From Leuctra nigra (taxonomy: Eukaryota; Arthropoda; Insecta; Plecoptera; Leuctridae): a stretch of 64,000 nt of DNA. This document shows positions 25,349 through 37,752 of this stretch, one piece after another. A program made the translations under genes and the position numbers. Position 1 is the stretch's first letter. Every line of letters starts with the position of its first letter. A model generated the notes under the pieces. The model was given only the letters and a program-made list of their open reading frames with translations. It was not told the DNA's origin and did not search any database. Where the stretch lies: assembly GCA_934045905.1 (NCBI GenBank), contig OW203762.1:21484345-21548344 (forward strand). Reading direction: 5' to 3'.

Positions 25349-26025
25349 CCACAATCATAATGTTATCCATGCTTTCTACATACAACTAATGATATGACCG
25401 GGTAAGGACTATATAGCAGCATAACCATTTTCACACAATAGTTGACAGCAACTTTGCACATTCGAGCTTGGCATAATTTCATTACCAGTAGTAATAACGT
25501 ACTAATTATTGATTAGTATTGATCATCTAATTAACACCGATATTGAGCAGTCAGTCTATTTCATTTAGTGTCGGTGTTTATGTATCATGATAAACAGCCG
25601 TTCGATTCAATTACGAAGCTTCGAGAAAACGTCACTATTCATTTAAGAACAAATTGGCAGTTAGTTGCTAATGATCATCATAATACCAAATACTGTGTAT
25701 CTACCGATCACTATTCACTACTGTTGGCAAGAAATTGAAACTGTGAGTGTAAGAAAAAGAGCAATGATGTTGAAAACTTGAAAAGAGTATCAGCATTTAA
25801 CTAAACCTATTGGAAAATTGTTAAGCAATTATTTGAATCCCTGATAATTAATATTCTTTTGAAGCTAATCAACACCATTGTTCTCTTGGACAGCTCTCAT
25901 AAGCTGAGTTTTGACGCAACACATTTACTTTCTACTCATGTTGTGCTCTACAGAGTTTGGCCGTCTTGAGAGATAAAAGAACTGGGAATTTCGTTGCACG
26001 TTGGTGCTAGTTACACCGAGACCGA

Positions 26026-26190
26026 TTAGAACTTCCACGAGGCGTACGTAGCCTCCCATGCAGAGACAGTGGTCCAGGGAGGGAATTGAGCGAGGAATTT
26101 TTGGAATGTCGGTGACTGTTTGTTTGGGCCGTGTAGGAAGTGGCCCGCAGCTGCGATGTCAATGCGGTGAGTGCCGGAAGGTCCAGCCCC
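26026..26190 (-). CDS. ERMP1: ERMP1 exon 9 (C-terminus and stop)
   Basis: Acceptor CATCGCAG|GGGGCTGG. It encodes 54 residues ending TYASWKF and TAA at 26028-26026. [15 protein letters not shown] and [13 protein letters not shown] match the conserved ERMP1 C-terminal pattern (H-Y/F-L ... SP ... W ... SAW..TY). The ORF is short and lies 1.4 kb from exon 8, so it is easy to miss. Confidence 0.9.
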   Translation of the reverse strand, partial: GAGPSGTHRIDIAAAGHFLHGPNKQSPTFQKFLAQFPPWTTVSAWEATYASWKF

Positions 26191-29100
26191 CTGCGATGGA
26201 AGCAAGTGCGAGATTCAAGAACTGAGATAACTTAACATCTTAGTGTGTATACTCAATTGTAACATGAGCATTAATTTGTGAGCTGTACAATGGTTTCCAG
26301 TGCTACTGCTAGCATGGATATAAATAACTGTTCAAATCATAAATAAAATCCTGAACAAATTAAAGCTTGTATTGTGAGATGATAGAAAAGTTGGAATTTT
26401 TATACCACACAGCGTAATCAGAATGAGGAGTAGGTAATTTAACAATAAACCGTTGAATTCGGACAATTATTATCGTAAAAAACTAATTTGTAATCATGAA
26501 TCTTAGTAACATAACACTAGGAAAACGCTCAGTGCAACGCGTTGACGAGCGAGCACGGGTACGTGCAAATTCTTGAACCGGAAATGCGTACACAACGCAC
26601 AGAATACATATACATCCGTATTGAATTGAAATATGATCCACTCATTCAACATAAAAGTATGCTTTTCATCGAAACTTGAAAATAGCCTCTAAGCACTCTG
26701 GTAAATATAGCAAATCATATTCAATTCAATTGGCACTGGAAAACATTCATTTCGATACTTCATTACTGACAGATATTAAAAATGTCAATAAGTTCATACG
26801 TTCTTAGCTGATTGAGATGAAATTTTGTAAAATAAGAGACAATGTTGGTCTTAATGATCATGCAAAATATGAGTTTGATCATAATTATCGAAGACCGTTT
26901 TCATTTTTCAGCCTATCAGGAGATATTTATTTAAATTTTAACCAATGAATGGATTTCAAAAAAAATTAGGGTCAGCAAACAGAAAAGGTTGTCTCTACAT
27001 GTGTGCAAAATTTCAGATCGATCGGTGAAACGGTGCGACTTCCATTGCTCCAGGTAGCAGCCAAAAAAAAAAAAAAAAAAAAGAAACAGAGGTCCGTGCC
27101 AAAAGAGCCAAAAGGAGACGCTTGCTCAAAGAACATAGAAACATTACATAATCTTATTTGCATTATATTGATCAAACCTCGAATAATTTCCAAAGTTCTT
27201 ACAGTATCAGAATGTAGCCCAATATAGGTACGTAGTAAGTACAGTCATGGAAATATATTAGGTAAACGCTCCTCCCTTTCCATGCATTTATGTTAGTTTA
27301 GGCTCCTCCCCCTCGACCCGTAACGCTGGCAAAGTTGTTTGAATGTGGTGGGGGGTGAAAGGAGCATTTACCGAATATATTTCTATGACAGTACACTAAC
27401 TCCACAATTTATAGCCAGTATGTATACAATTTATTGATGTGACATTAGTAAGATCATAGAGATTTGTTATTTGCAAGTTTTAGAATATACTGTGTCCTTG
27501 TGGTAAATTGTTTTGAATGAAAGTGTTTTAAAAATTCATTTTAAAGTGACAATTATAATCATGTTACTGAAGTTGTAGAAACACCTACCTTGAGATCAAT
27601 CCAGAACTTCCATGGCGCCGGGTCCATGGCACAGCTGTAGTAGACGAAGTAGATGGGCCTGCCGTCGAACTTGGCCGTGGTGGGGAGTGGCACCCCCTCC
27701 AGATGGCTCCAGCCGGCGATCTCTACGCCCGGCAGCGGAGAGAGCATGAGGCCGATGTGGTCGGGGCCGGTCACGGTGAAGCTCAGGCGGATCACGTTGC
27801 CCGGGATGCGCTCCTGTGAGTCCAGCTGCAGCGTGGTCGGGATGGCGATGACGGGCGGAGGACCGGGGACCCAGTTGGTCTTCCTGCAGGAGTTGATCGT
27901 TTCGTAGAATTAAGTTTAGACATTTTAGAAATACTGTAGAGGCCTGAGCTGAGGCATGCATACATCATATCATTTGTTTGGGACCCAAAACAAATTCAAA
28001 ACAGACTTTTAAGTATCTGTTTATTATACTTACTAGAGGGACCCGTCATGTAAAACATGACCAATGTGCACCAGTGAGTTATGCGTAAATATAAAACGAC
28101 AGCAATATTTGTCAGCAGAGTGTGCGTCGTTAATACATTTGACGTCGTTGATGACCCAATCTTAACAGAAAACGTTAAAAAATGAGGAACGAAGAAAAGC
28201 AATTTGATCATACCTATTATGGTAAAACAATTTCAGATAAGTTTTCAAATTTACACCAGAGTATTCGTACTAAGTAAAAATAAGAAGAAAAACAATGTAT
28301 GCGCCGTAAAAAAAAATATATATATATTCATTACGTTGATACCGTGACCTGATGCCCACGGCCTTTTCTCATTTGTTATGCTATTACATGTTATCTACGG
28401 CTTCATTATATTACGTTCCTCAGATGTAGGGCGGAAGTAAATTTGTTTGATTTGCGGTGCACAATTTTGGATTGTAATCAAGCTCTATCAAGTACCGTTT
28501 CACTGATGTTAACAAATAACGTTATATTGAAGTATTCTCTTACAATAACTCATGTCACCATTACAAATGATTGGTTGATGTCAGAAATACTGTTCATATT
28601 GAAATGGACTTCAGCCGTTCTACCACTAATTAAAGTATAGATATTCAGTTAACAATGTAAAACTTAAACATTGGTGCTTCAAACTTTATCAACAGCAACA
28701 TGAATTCGTTGTCAATACATGACTCAATACAGACCACTCTACGAAATAAGAAACGACTGAAAATGATTAATCTAACAACATTATTTAAAAACTTCGTCGG
28801 TTAGTTGGTTTGAGGGTTACAGAACCGTGTTGATTAAATGTAGGAAGAAAATAATACGTTTGATCGTTTGCAAATTGCATCTTGAGGCCAATGTTAAAAA
28901 TCTATCGGCTTTGTTTGGTTTTCATGGCCCTCTAAAATACAGATCAAATGAAATTTTTTAAAAATTACACTTTGACGTTTCTTGGAGTAAAGAAGTTTTC
29001 TATGTAATGTCTCTTTTGAACGGTTATTATGTGTTATAGTAGATTTTTTACACACTCAAAGGGATAAGGATTACGTTTTAGGTAAGTTATGGTTATTTCT

Positions 29101-32100
29101 TTACTATGCGAAGGCAAAAGACGTATTTTTAGACACGATTGGCAATGAAAGGCCACCATTTTAAATACAAAATAGTGCCGTTTTCAATATAATGTAAAGA
29201 TTTGGACAGTTATTCTGTGTTAAAATACATTTCTTATAAACACAAAGGGATAAGGATTGCCATTTAGGTAAGTTTCAGTTATTTATTTATGCACAAAGAG
29301 CAGAAGATGTATTTTGGACATGATTTGGGCAATGTAACGTCGACCATTTTAATTTTAAATACAACATAGAGAGTGTGCGCGCGAAATTGAGAGGATGCGC
29401 GCGCAGGCGTTCCTGACACACAGACAGAACTGCGTAACTATAAGTAAGATTAGTGATTACCTAGAAATTGTGATTTTTAGTCATGAAAATAGTTTGATTT
29501 GAAAACAGTTTGTGGTTTGATTTTGTAATTATTTAGGTACTAGGTAGGGATGGCACCCGGTAAAATTTACCGGTAAATTAAGGTAAATTTACCGGTAAAT
29601 TTACCAATTATTAATTTACCGGTAAAAAAAATGGTAAATTTTGTTTTTTTGATCCTCTCCAATGTATGAATGGAGATATCAAATTTTAAGTAAAAACTAT
29701 AAGTAAACATCAGTGTGACAACATTAGCAGTTAAGCATATTTTACGTTGATTTTTGGTTGTCCTCAATCATTCAGAATGATAACTCCATCCATATACCAT
29801 TACTTCCAATGTCGGAATCTCTCTTCAGGTTTGCTTGTTTAGCAGACACAGATTGTAACTTGATCAAATTGGTGGTCGACAATTCCTCTTATGGGAGAAT
29901 AGCACAGGCAGCATGGCATAGCCTACACTAGATTGGTCGAATCAATGCTATTCGGCTATATCATCCCTTATCAATATGGAGTATTGTCAGTATTAACATT
30001 GATTGTAGATGTATTGTTATTGTCCTGACTGTGGTAATCTTTGTAAATGGGTCAAATAATATAGTAGGGTCATTTTTGTATTTGGTATAGTCATGAATTG
30101 GTATCTGCCATCATTTTTCAAAATTTACCGCTGACCGGTAAATTTACCGGTAAATTTACCGATTTTTTCAGACCCGGTAAAAGTGCCATCCCTAGTACTA
30201 GGTATCCACCAAGTACCTACCTAGTACCTACCTACCTTTCTTTGTGAATTGACTGAAAAGTCTAAAAAATTTTAAAATTTTATTCTTAGTATTATGTAGT
30301 ACCTCAGTATACCTCAAGATAAACTGAGAACTAAGAAAGTCCAGTGTCTGGAACTTAAACGTAGAAGGCCTGAAGTTCATTTCAAAGATTCTCAATGAGA
30401 GCTCAATAAGAAGGCATTCCACTCTCCCAATCTTTTATAAAGGTAACACCCACCCATTATTTTGAAAGAGAATACTTGAATTTGTGGACTTCAGTCTATT
30501 TCCAGTTGATAAATCTTGATTTAATCATTCAAGAAGTGTGCAAATCAAAATCGAGAAAATGGACTTTGGACCAATTCTGTTTCTAAGGTACAGATTTGTA
30601 ATCAGGAATGTGAGATTGGATACTTCAGATCTCTGATTTTTCCCTTGATAATAGGTAGTATTTAAATATTACATAATTTACAACTACAAGATAGTATAAA
30701 ATCATTTCAAACAAGTACCTAGGTAATCATATTGATGAAGATTAAAATGTTTAACTGTGTCAACACACATGTGCCTTATCTCTACTAACAACCACTTGAC
30801 ATGCCAGGTGTAAATGAACTGACCATATGAGCGTGAGAACCGGCAGCAGGTACGGCATCCCGCAGAAGAGTTGCTCGTCGCAGTTGTTCACGTTCTGCAT
30901 GTCCTTGAGCTCCGGTATGATGGACTTGACCGAGTGCGGACTGTTGTGGTCCAAGTCCACGATCCAGTAGCCCGTCTGGTGGCTCGTCACGTTGCCCTGG
31001 AGGTCGTGGTAGGTCCGCTCGGCGTGCTGGAGGCAATAGAGATATGATAGAATATATAATAGAGAATAGCATGATAGTTCGCCTCGGTGGAAGCTACATT
31101 TCATGAAATGAATGTAGTCCGACTGGTAGTTCGATCTTGAGAAAAAAATAAAAAAATTGTAAAATTTGCAAATTCTAAAAGTTACCAACATGTCAAAAAA
31201 ATCACACGATTTATTTCTTATGATTTTTTTGACATGTTGGTTACAAGCAGATTGATGGTAATAAAATAAGCAAAAATTTACGATTTTGACGACGGTTTTA
31301 AAACCCTAATTATTATAACTTAAAAGCAGAAGGCCTGAAGTGTATTTTAATGATTCATGAGGTGAGCTCAAAAACCAGTAGTAATTCAGTTTTCATCCGA
31401 TCTTATTTGTAAATTGATACCAGTCATATTGAAAGAGTCATATTGTGTTGAATAAACAAATGCTTTAAACTTTCCAACATCGTCAATTCTCATTACAGCG
31501 AGGTACGAGCACCTACCGCTAACATGAATCGCTGAGGCGCCGGCGCCGCCGGATCCCCCGAGTACGGGAAGCCGAGGGGCGTCAGAACGATGAGGAGGAC
31601 TGCGGCGAGGATCAGTCCCCCGAGGAAGCTGGCCACGCGGCTCGGCGTCTTCACCAGCAAGATCATGGGCACGATGCCGTTCAGCAGCAGGCAGAACATG
31701 GAGGACACGAGCACGGCGACCACCACCTCGCCGTTCAAGCCGGACCCCACGCGGCCCATGAGCGGCAGGATCAAGTTGATCGCACCCAGCATCAGGTAGA
31801 ACGACTGGGTGTAAGGCAGGAACACCAGGCCAGATTGTAGCACAATCCACCTCCAGTCTAAAACACCAAGCATGTTCATATAACAACCTTTCAAGACAAA
31901 ACATAAAAATCATAATTAAATGAAGTTAATTTAATGGGAGTGTAATAAAACTTCTCCGGACAACACCGGTACTCCATAAAAAAATTAAATCACGGAGAGC
32001 AATATTTCAGCAGTGCTTCGGATGCTTTCTTCAAGCCAACTGTTTGTGATTTTATTGAGAACTAGTGTTGTCCTTAGAAGGAGTTTTATCATTAAAATAA

Positions 32101-35100
32101 TACATGTATGTAACATTTTTAAAGCTGTTGAATATTCTATTTGGTATGAGTAAAATGCAATGTCTTATATTGGACAGACACAATGCACGATCATGGAAAC
32201 AAAACTAATGTAAACTACTTACTATAATTTTTTAATGGTTGTGATGGATTATGAATGGACCTAAATATGTACCTCTCCAGTTCTTGAACAGCGACGTGCG
32301 AAGTATTGTGCTGATGCACGAGAAGAAGACCCACAGGAATGCAACGAAGCCACTTCGAATGCCGAACACAGTGGTCATCCCCAGCAAGATCGTCCACAGC
32401 AGTTGGTTGGCGTCGGTGTGCAGTTGAAACAGGATCCAGGGATTTTTCACCTGGAAGGATAGAATCATTTTCATGATGTTGCGGTTCGGGGAAGGACTTC
32501 TCATGACAAGAATTTTACCTACTAGAAAATTATTTTGTTTTATTTAAAAGAATATTAAACAATATTTTCACAGAGCTTTATCTAATATTTTTGTTTCTGA
32601 ATATTCCACCACCTTCTTCATTTCATCCTGCCCTTTGACTGACTCAAATGAGACAAGAAGTCAAATGCGTCAAGGACTTGTCTTCAGGGTATGAAAAATT
32701 GTAAAGAGATGCCCAATGCATAGTCATTTGCTGTTGAGGGATTCGGTTTGATTTTGTCTTCCCTGTTTGTATGCTTTGCAAATTGGCAAGTCTTAATGAC
32801 TTCTGTACGCAAAAATTGGAATGATATATCCAGGGAAAGAAGGGAGGAGGGAAATAATAGAATGCTGGAAGAAGATGATAGTTAAGTTGATGGTGATGGA
32901 AATGTTTTATGATACGTACATTTCTCCACGATGATGTGAACTTGATGAAGACCATCGGCACCAAGAGCGTCGGACAAACATACAAGAAGACGACCCAGAT
33001 GGGCCTCCCGAACCAACTCATGGAGCGTCCGAGCGCCGTGAGTGTGAGCGCAATCGCCAGACACGTGGCGATGGCGAGAACACCTGCCAAGAGCGACATC
33101 ACGCAGGTCCAACCGAGATGCTTGGCGTAGAGTCTTCTCGGCACACCACTCTCCACGGCCTCCTGCATGTTGGTGTAGACCGTGTAGATGGACAACGCCA
33201 TCACGCCCAAGTTGATGGTGCAGTTGAGCACCTCCGACCAGCGCACCACGAAGGCACCAAGGAAGTCGAAGAAGACCAGGTTGCCGGGAGCGTGTTTCTC
33301 CACCTCGGCAAGTTCGTGGCCGTTGACGATGGCGAGAGTGACGGCGAGGATGTTCTCTCCAGTGCGCTGGAGAGTGCCCAGAGGGATTTGGTCCACGTTG
33401 TCGAACTTGGTGTGGTAGACGTAGCCGTTTGATGCCCAGGCAAAGTCCAGACCTGAAATATTACAGTTTTAAAAATAATCCATCATTGCATATTTATGAT
33501 CACATCAGAAATGAAGTTCCTGAGAAGTATGGCAGGACTCAGGAGTGACGAAGATGGACAAGGTGAGAAGTGCAAAGATTAGAAAGGACCTAGGAGTGGA
33601 GTCTCTTAGATTTAAACATGGGAATGAGAGGCTAAGATGGTATGGACATATGAAGAGGATGGGAGAAGAGAGGATACCATATAGAGAGGCAGAGCGGGCA
33701 GCAAGGGGTGGCAGAAGAAAGGCAGGAAGGCCTACAACTAAATGGATAAACGGAATAGAGGCAGCCGCTGAAGAAAGAGGAGGGTGTTGGGGAGTAATGA
33801 CAACAGAGAAGTGGTGGGAAGACGGAGAGAGATGGAGGGAACTGGTGGAAAGAGAGGAAGCTGAAGAAGTGGAAGAAGAGATTGAAGAAGTGTGGAGTGT
33901 CGGACTTGGCAAGTCGGCTCTGAGAACTTGAGTGCTCTAGAACATTGGTGGGATACCCCCTGACCCGACAATGGTTGGAAGCAGGGTCGCGATATTTATT
34001 TATTTATTTCCATCATCCATGCTTTAGCAATTGTAACATTGTAATTCTTAAATCTATGTAAATCACAATTAAATTAACTAGGAAAAGGCTCTGTATAACG
34101 CGTTGATGAGCAAGCACGGACACGCGCAACACCTCGTACCGAAAATATGTCTATCGAAAATATCATTAAAAGCCAATTTAATTCTTGAAATTCTTCAGAC
34201 TTGTAGGTATAAAAATCTTCAAATATTCCTAAAGTATTAGTCCCAATAGCCAAGCAAAGTTTTAAGTTGATCGATTGAACCTTTATGATTAAAATGTTCC
34301 TTGTTAAAATTCAAAAATCATAGGATATATTTAAAAAAATATCCTGGGACCACTCATATGATAAGAGTGTGTGTACTTACACAATATTAGACGATCTGTT
34401 GAACGGTCATATCAGTTTCATACGTTTGAAAGTTTCTGCTCTAACTACCTTGGAACTTTAAAGAGTCGAAGTAGCCGTGATCAACATTTTCGAGAAATTT
34501 GACAGATAACACGCAAAATGTCAGTAAAATGTCAATAATTTTTGGATTTAAACACAGATAAGTCTGAAAATTGTCAAAAATACAGATAATGTTGGTCCCA
34601 ATGACCATGCAAAGTTTTAAGTAGATTGGTCATACGGTTCTAGTTAAAATCTCAAAAATCATATGAAAGATTTTTTTAAATTTTAACCAATGGGAGGATT
34701 TGGCTGAAACTTTGTATGATTGGGTAAAATGTTAGTGGTAATGACTTGTCAAAATTTCAAATTGATAAAACAAACCAATCGAAAGATAATGTTTTTAAAT
34801 TTGAACCAATCACGGGATCCCGTTCAAAAACGATCCCAGGGACCGCATAGAGTACGTTAGTATATGTACAAAATTTCAGATTGATTGCTTGAGCGGTTTG
34901 ACCTGGGGTGTGACCACAAAAAAACAAACAAAAAAAAACACACACACACACACAGAGAAAGTGCCATAAGAGTATCGTGGTGACGCTCGCTCAATAATTA
35001 GGTAGTGGATACTTTTGACACAATAAATAACAAAATAGAAATAGAGAAAAAGATACAATTCACACAAAATAGTTGAGAGGTAGGTAGAAAAATTTGGTCA

Positions 35101-37752
35101 TTAAAAAAAAATCACAAATTATCTTATTAGATGGCATGGAATCAATGCCTTTGTAGGTAGATGTACATTTTTGAAGACATAATTATATATGATTTTAAAA
35201 CAACGAAGACACACACACAGAATGAACTTTGGAATAATTTGTACATAGGTAGGTAGTATGTGGAATTGCTCAATGTTCACTTATTATGGAATTTCCAAAA
35301 TCAGCAAATTAACATTATACTAATTGTTCAACTTTTTTTTCTCCATATTATTGCCCATATTATCTTGGCTGCTGTTTCTCTACACTCTACAGTCAACTGG
35401 TGCATATAATAGCTAGATAGCAGGCTGCAGTCAATTGCCGTGGCAATGGTAAGGTCATATTTAAATTATTTCATAAGAAACCTCCGACTAATTAATTTTA
35501 ATTAATTACTACCTAGATGTAAATACTGTAGGATAAGTGGGCATTTTTTTCATGTCTCATATTACAAATGATGATGACTATTGAATTACCACTATTAAGT
35601 CAAGGTTCTTCAGCTAATTATACCTATGCTAAAGTTTAGGATGCAGTTAAACGTTCTACCTATGGTTAAAAATATCATGACTGTTTATACGAGTCCAAGA
35701 AATGTTCTAGTAGGTAGTACTTTTTGTAGGTGGGCGGAGATGGAAAGCTTGGCAGAGCGTACTCGCTTGTTATAAAGAGATGATGAGGTGGAAGGATTTA
35801 CAGCATGTTTGCAAATTGAGAATATGTATTGGGAAAATATTTAATTGAATTAATTCCATTCACTGTGTGATTATGGAGGATAAGTCAATGGCTTATTAAA
35901 GAAATCTAACTGATATATTTTGCACAGCCAGAAAAATTGAGATTTTAACTTGAGGTGAGCAGAAGCAGAAATTGTAAATGTACAAGTTGGTGGCCAACTT
36001 TCTTACTGTATCTCATGGTAGTGCCATCAGAGTGGGTTGTATCGTACCGAAGATTTAGGATTAAATGCAACTCAAGTCCTACCTGAAACGTCCCCAAAGT
36101 CTCTGAAGATGCGGAAGTCCGTGTCTCCGGGAATGACACCGCTCTGGAATATCTCCTGCGCCAGCGACGAGGCAAACGGATACGGAACGGAGTCGGCATA
36201 CTTCTGCATGAGCCACGGATGATTCGGTCCAGCTTGGAAGAGAACTTCTCGACCTCCTGCACCGCACGCTTCTAAGTTGATGAACGCTCGGATCTCGGGG
36301 GCCCACTTGTGCTGCGTGATGAACCCGTGCGACGCCTGCATCAGGTTCTCCTCAGCTCCGTTGAAAAGGAGAATGATGTTGTGTTGAATCGGCTCGTCTC
36401 TTTGCGTTATTACTCGGAGAATTTCTAGCATGACAGCACAACTGGCTCCGTCGTCGCTGGCACCTGAAATACAGAAGTTTTACTTCTGCTATCCATCTGA
36501 AAGGACTAATACCTAAATCAAGACACTCACCAGGACTGTCGGGAACACTGTCAAAGTGACAGTTGATGAGCAGACTGTGTGGAGACTCCTTTTGAGAACT
36601 AAGTCGAACAACAACGTTCTGTACATTCCTGTAGACACTCGTCATCCCATCCAAGAATCCCAACGGAAATGAACCACTAGTTTTTTGAACATCTAGTAAA
36701 ACCTTGTGAGCTGGCTTTGCTTCTTTGATGATTGAATTTATTTCACTGGTCAATAGCTTCACAGCCAATACTTCATTAGCGTGGCTGCCAGTTGGTCGTG
36801 GACCGAGATTAGTTAGCTTGACTAGAAAATTGTACGAGCGTTCAGCTATAAAATGTCCTGGATACTCTGCTGCATCTTCCATCAATAGAGGCGTTGGTAG
36901 TTGTCTTTCAACGTAAATTACAATGGCGGATACCAATGTAAATACTAAGATGGTGATGATGAGGTGGGAGGAGGGAGAGGGCAGTGGCTGTGGACTTTTC
37001 TGCCTCTGCAGCCGTTCTTTTTGAGACGGTGACGAGTAGCCGGCATCACGATCTTTCGTTCGCTGCCGTAGTCCTTCGACATCACTCCGCTGAAACAATT
37101 CAATTCTTGAAGTCTGCTCAGACGTACTAATGCCCCTATTTGTCTACTTTCAGTCATTTGTTGAATTAAATATAGGTTAAGTTTATTAAATAAAAGACTT
37201 TTAGGAGATCTTTAGGACCCCTAGTTCATTACTTTTTACAAAGAGAGGTCTACAGCAGGTCGGGCTAGTTGCTATGGTGACAATGTTAACTTTTATGGAT
37301 AAAACTTTTGTAAACAAAACTGATTTTGGTCCGATTTCGGACCGGTCCAGAGTGGTGTTACCGTGTTAGCTTGAAAAATCACCTAGAACGCCAATTCTTG
37401 AGATTCACGTTTCGAATCCGTTTGCGTCTGCATTTTTGCATTACAATAAAAACGTGAACGGTTTCAAAACGAAACCAGTGTTGATCTTGTTGTGATAACA
37501 AATTTTCAAGACGACTCGGTAGTAGAGTAGGTAGGTAGGTACTCTACCACGATTTGAGTATGGTCAAAAGACTTTACATGGGGGTCAAAGTTAATGGTGA
37601 TAAGACAGGGTCCAGACCTAGCATTATTTACCGAAAAGTACCTACCTACCTACTACCTAGTACCTACCTAGGTACCAGTATTTAAATTTAATTAGGTATG
37701 TAGGTAATTAATAACAGATGACGCTTACCTGTTTATTTCTGGAACCAGACAT
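26026..37752 (-). CDS. ERMP1: Endoplasmic reticulum metallopeptidase 1, complete nine-exon gene
   Basis: Joined CDS on the minus strand: 37752-37729, 37089-36531, 36463-36083, 33452-32920, 32450-32273, 31857-31517, 31026-30824, 27883-27589, 26190-26026. It gives 892 aa plus stop (human ERMP1 is about 904), and all junctions keep frame. Layout: short cytosolic N-terminus, one TM at about 50-68, lumenal M28 peptidase domain to about 345, several TMs to about 740, then a lumenal C-terminal domain. M28 zinc and catalytic residues are all present: H186 ([11 protein letters not shown]), D198 (GASDDGAS), E232/E233 (NGAEEN), E259 (NLEACGAGG) and H335 (YVYHTKFDN). The protein should be an active ER-membrane zinc peptidase; natural substrates are poorly known. 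It shares a 5' intergenic region with TRIC. Introns hold transposon pieces. Confidence is high because active site, length and C-terminus all agree. Confidence 0.93.
26517..27130 (+). mobile_element. Dispersed repeat family F copy in ERMP1 intron 8
   Basis: Begins ACTAGGAAAACGCTCAGTGC, has AAATTTCAGATCGATCGGTG and an A-run at 27062-27080, and ends GAGCCAAAAGGAGACGCTTG. Internally rearranged relative to the copies at 34076 and 50195. Confidence 0.6.
27242..27391. mobile_element. Tc1/mariner-type MITE, 150 bp, ERMP1 intron 8
   Basis: Inverted ends CAGTCATGGAAATATATT and ATATATTTCTATGACAG, each flanked by TA. The interior has pyrimidine-rich CTCCTCCC and purine-rich GGGGGGTGAAAGGAG blocks that pair. 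TA target and CAGT ends fit Tc1/mariner MITEs. Confidence 0.7.
27589..27883 (-). CDS. ERMP1: ERMP1 exon 8 (lumenal C-terminal domain)
   Basis: Acceptor CTGCAG|GAAGACC, donor CTCAAG|GTAGGT. It completes a split Trp codon and encodes about residues 740-838, including [20 protein letters not shown] and a Tyr-rich [11 protein letters not shown]. Phase 2 in, phase 0 out. Confidence 0.92.
29545..30194. mobile_element. hAT-like element, 650 bp, ERMP1 intron 7
   Basis: Ends TAGGGATGGCAC and GTGCCATCCCTA, with the 8-bp duplication GTACTAGG at 29537-29544 and 30195-30202. Both subterminal regions carry repeated GGTAAATTTACC palindromes, like the element at 15419. No transposase ORF. Confidence 0.85.
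30824..31026 (-). CDS. ERMP1: ERMP1 exon 7
   Basis: Acceptor CCTCCAG|CACGCC, donor ATATG|GTCAGT. It encodes about residues 673-739 ([14 protein letters not shown] ... [18 protein letters not shown]), including one N-glycosylation sequon (NVT). The last codon is split. Confidence 0.92.
31183..31243. repeat. Short palindrome in ERMP1 intron 6
   Basis: ACCAACATGTCAAAAAAATC and its complement face each other across about 20 bp. Possibly the remnant of a small hairpin MITE. Confidence 0.6.
31517..31857 (-). CDS. ERMP1: ERMP1 exon 6 (multi-TM region)
   Basis: Acceptor GTTTTAG|ACTGGAGG, donor TTAGCG|GTAGGT. It encodes about residues 559-672: three strongly hydrophobic spans ([52 protein letters not shown]) followed by a loop. 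Confidence 0.92.
32273..32450 (-). CDS. ERMP1: ERMP1 exon 5
   Basis: Acceptor CTTCCAG|GTGAAAAA, donor GGAGAG|GTACAT. It encodes about residues 500-558 with two membrane spans ([15 protein letters not shown] and [17 protein letters not shown]). Confidence 0.92.
32920..33452 (-). CDS. ERMP1: ERMP1 exon 4 (last zinc ligand and first TM group)
   Basis: Acceptor ATTTCAG|GTCTGG, donor AGAAAT|GTACGT. It begins [19 protein letters not shown], whose His335 is the last zinc ligand, then [17 protein letters not shown] and several membrane spans. It uses a GTACGT donor, relevant to the TRIC exon 3 junction. Confidence 0.93.
33500..34010 (+). mobile_element. LINE fragment (C-terminal end of ORF2) in ERMP1 intron 3
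   Basis: A 128-codon ORF (33545-33931) contains [29 protein letters not shown] and a following basic/acidic tail. That is the usual C-terminal motif set of non-LTR retrotransposon ORF2 proteins. It is followed by a short 3' UTR and an (ATTT)n tail at about 33992-34010. The element is 5'-truncated, with no RT catalytic domain present, and antisense to ERMP1. Confidence 0.75.
34076..34998 (+). mobile_element. Dispersed repeat family F, near full length, ERMP1 intron 3
   Basis: Starts AACTAGGAAAAGGCTCTG and ends GTGACGCTCGCTCAATAA. It runs parallel to the copy at 50195 over about 900 bp (ATGACCATGCAAAGTTTTAA; AACCAATGGGAGGATTTGGC). No ORF or inverted repeats; class unknown. Confidence 0.65.
35000..36082. 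other. ERMP1 intron 3 remainder, nothing recognised
   Basis: AT-rich intronic DNA without clear repeat ends or exons. Confidence 0.5.
36083..36463 (-). CDS. ERMP1: ERMP1 exon 3 (M28 catalytic core)
   Basis: Acceptor ATTTCAG|GTGCCAGC, donor GTTTCAG|GTAGGA. It encodes [16 protein letters not shown] (bridging Asp198), [17 protein letters not shown] (catalytic Glu232 and zinc ligand Glu233) and [20 protein letters not shown] (Glu259). Phase 1 in and out. Confidence 0.94.
36531..37089 (-). CDS. ERMP1: ERMP1 exon 2 (N-terminal TM and start of the peptidase domain)
   Basis: Acceptor GTTTCAG|CGGAGT, donor AGTCCTG|GTGAGT. It encodes a basic cytosolic tail, one TM ([18 protein letters not shown]) and the peptidase start, with [12 protein letters not shown] and the zinc-binding [11 protein letters not shown] (His186). 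Confidence 0.94.
37729..37752 (-). CDS. ERMP1: ERMP1 exon 1 (MSGSRNKQ)
   Basis: A 24-nt coding exon, ATG at 37752 and donor AACAG|GTAAGC. It joins exon 2 in phase 0 and is the only upstream ATG found that does so with a strong donor. Exon 2 has no in-frame ATG before the TM at a family-like position. Confidence 0.8.

Noticed and set aside
33545..33931. 128-codon plus-strand ORF as a host gene
   Set aside because: Motifs ([17 protein letters not shown]) are those of a LINE ORF2 C-terminus, and it is followed by an (ATTT)n tail.
33738..33971. Ser/Leu-rich minus-strand ORFs near 33.5-33.9 kb
   Set aside because: Reverse complement of the purine-rich LINE fragment.
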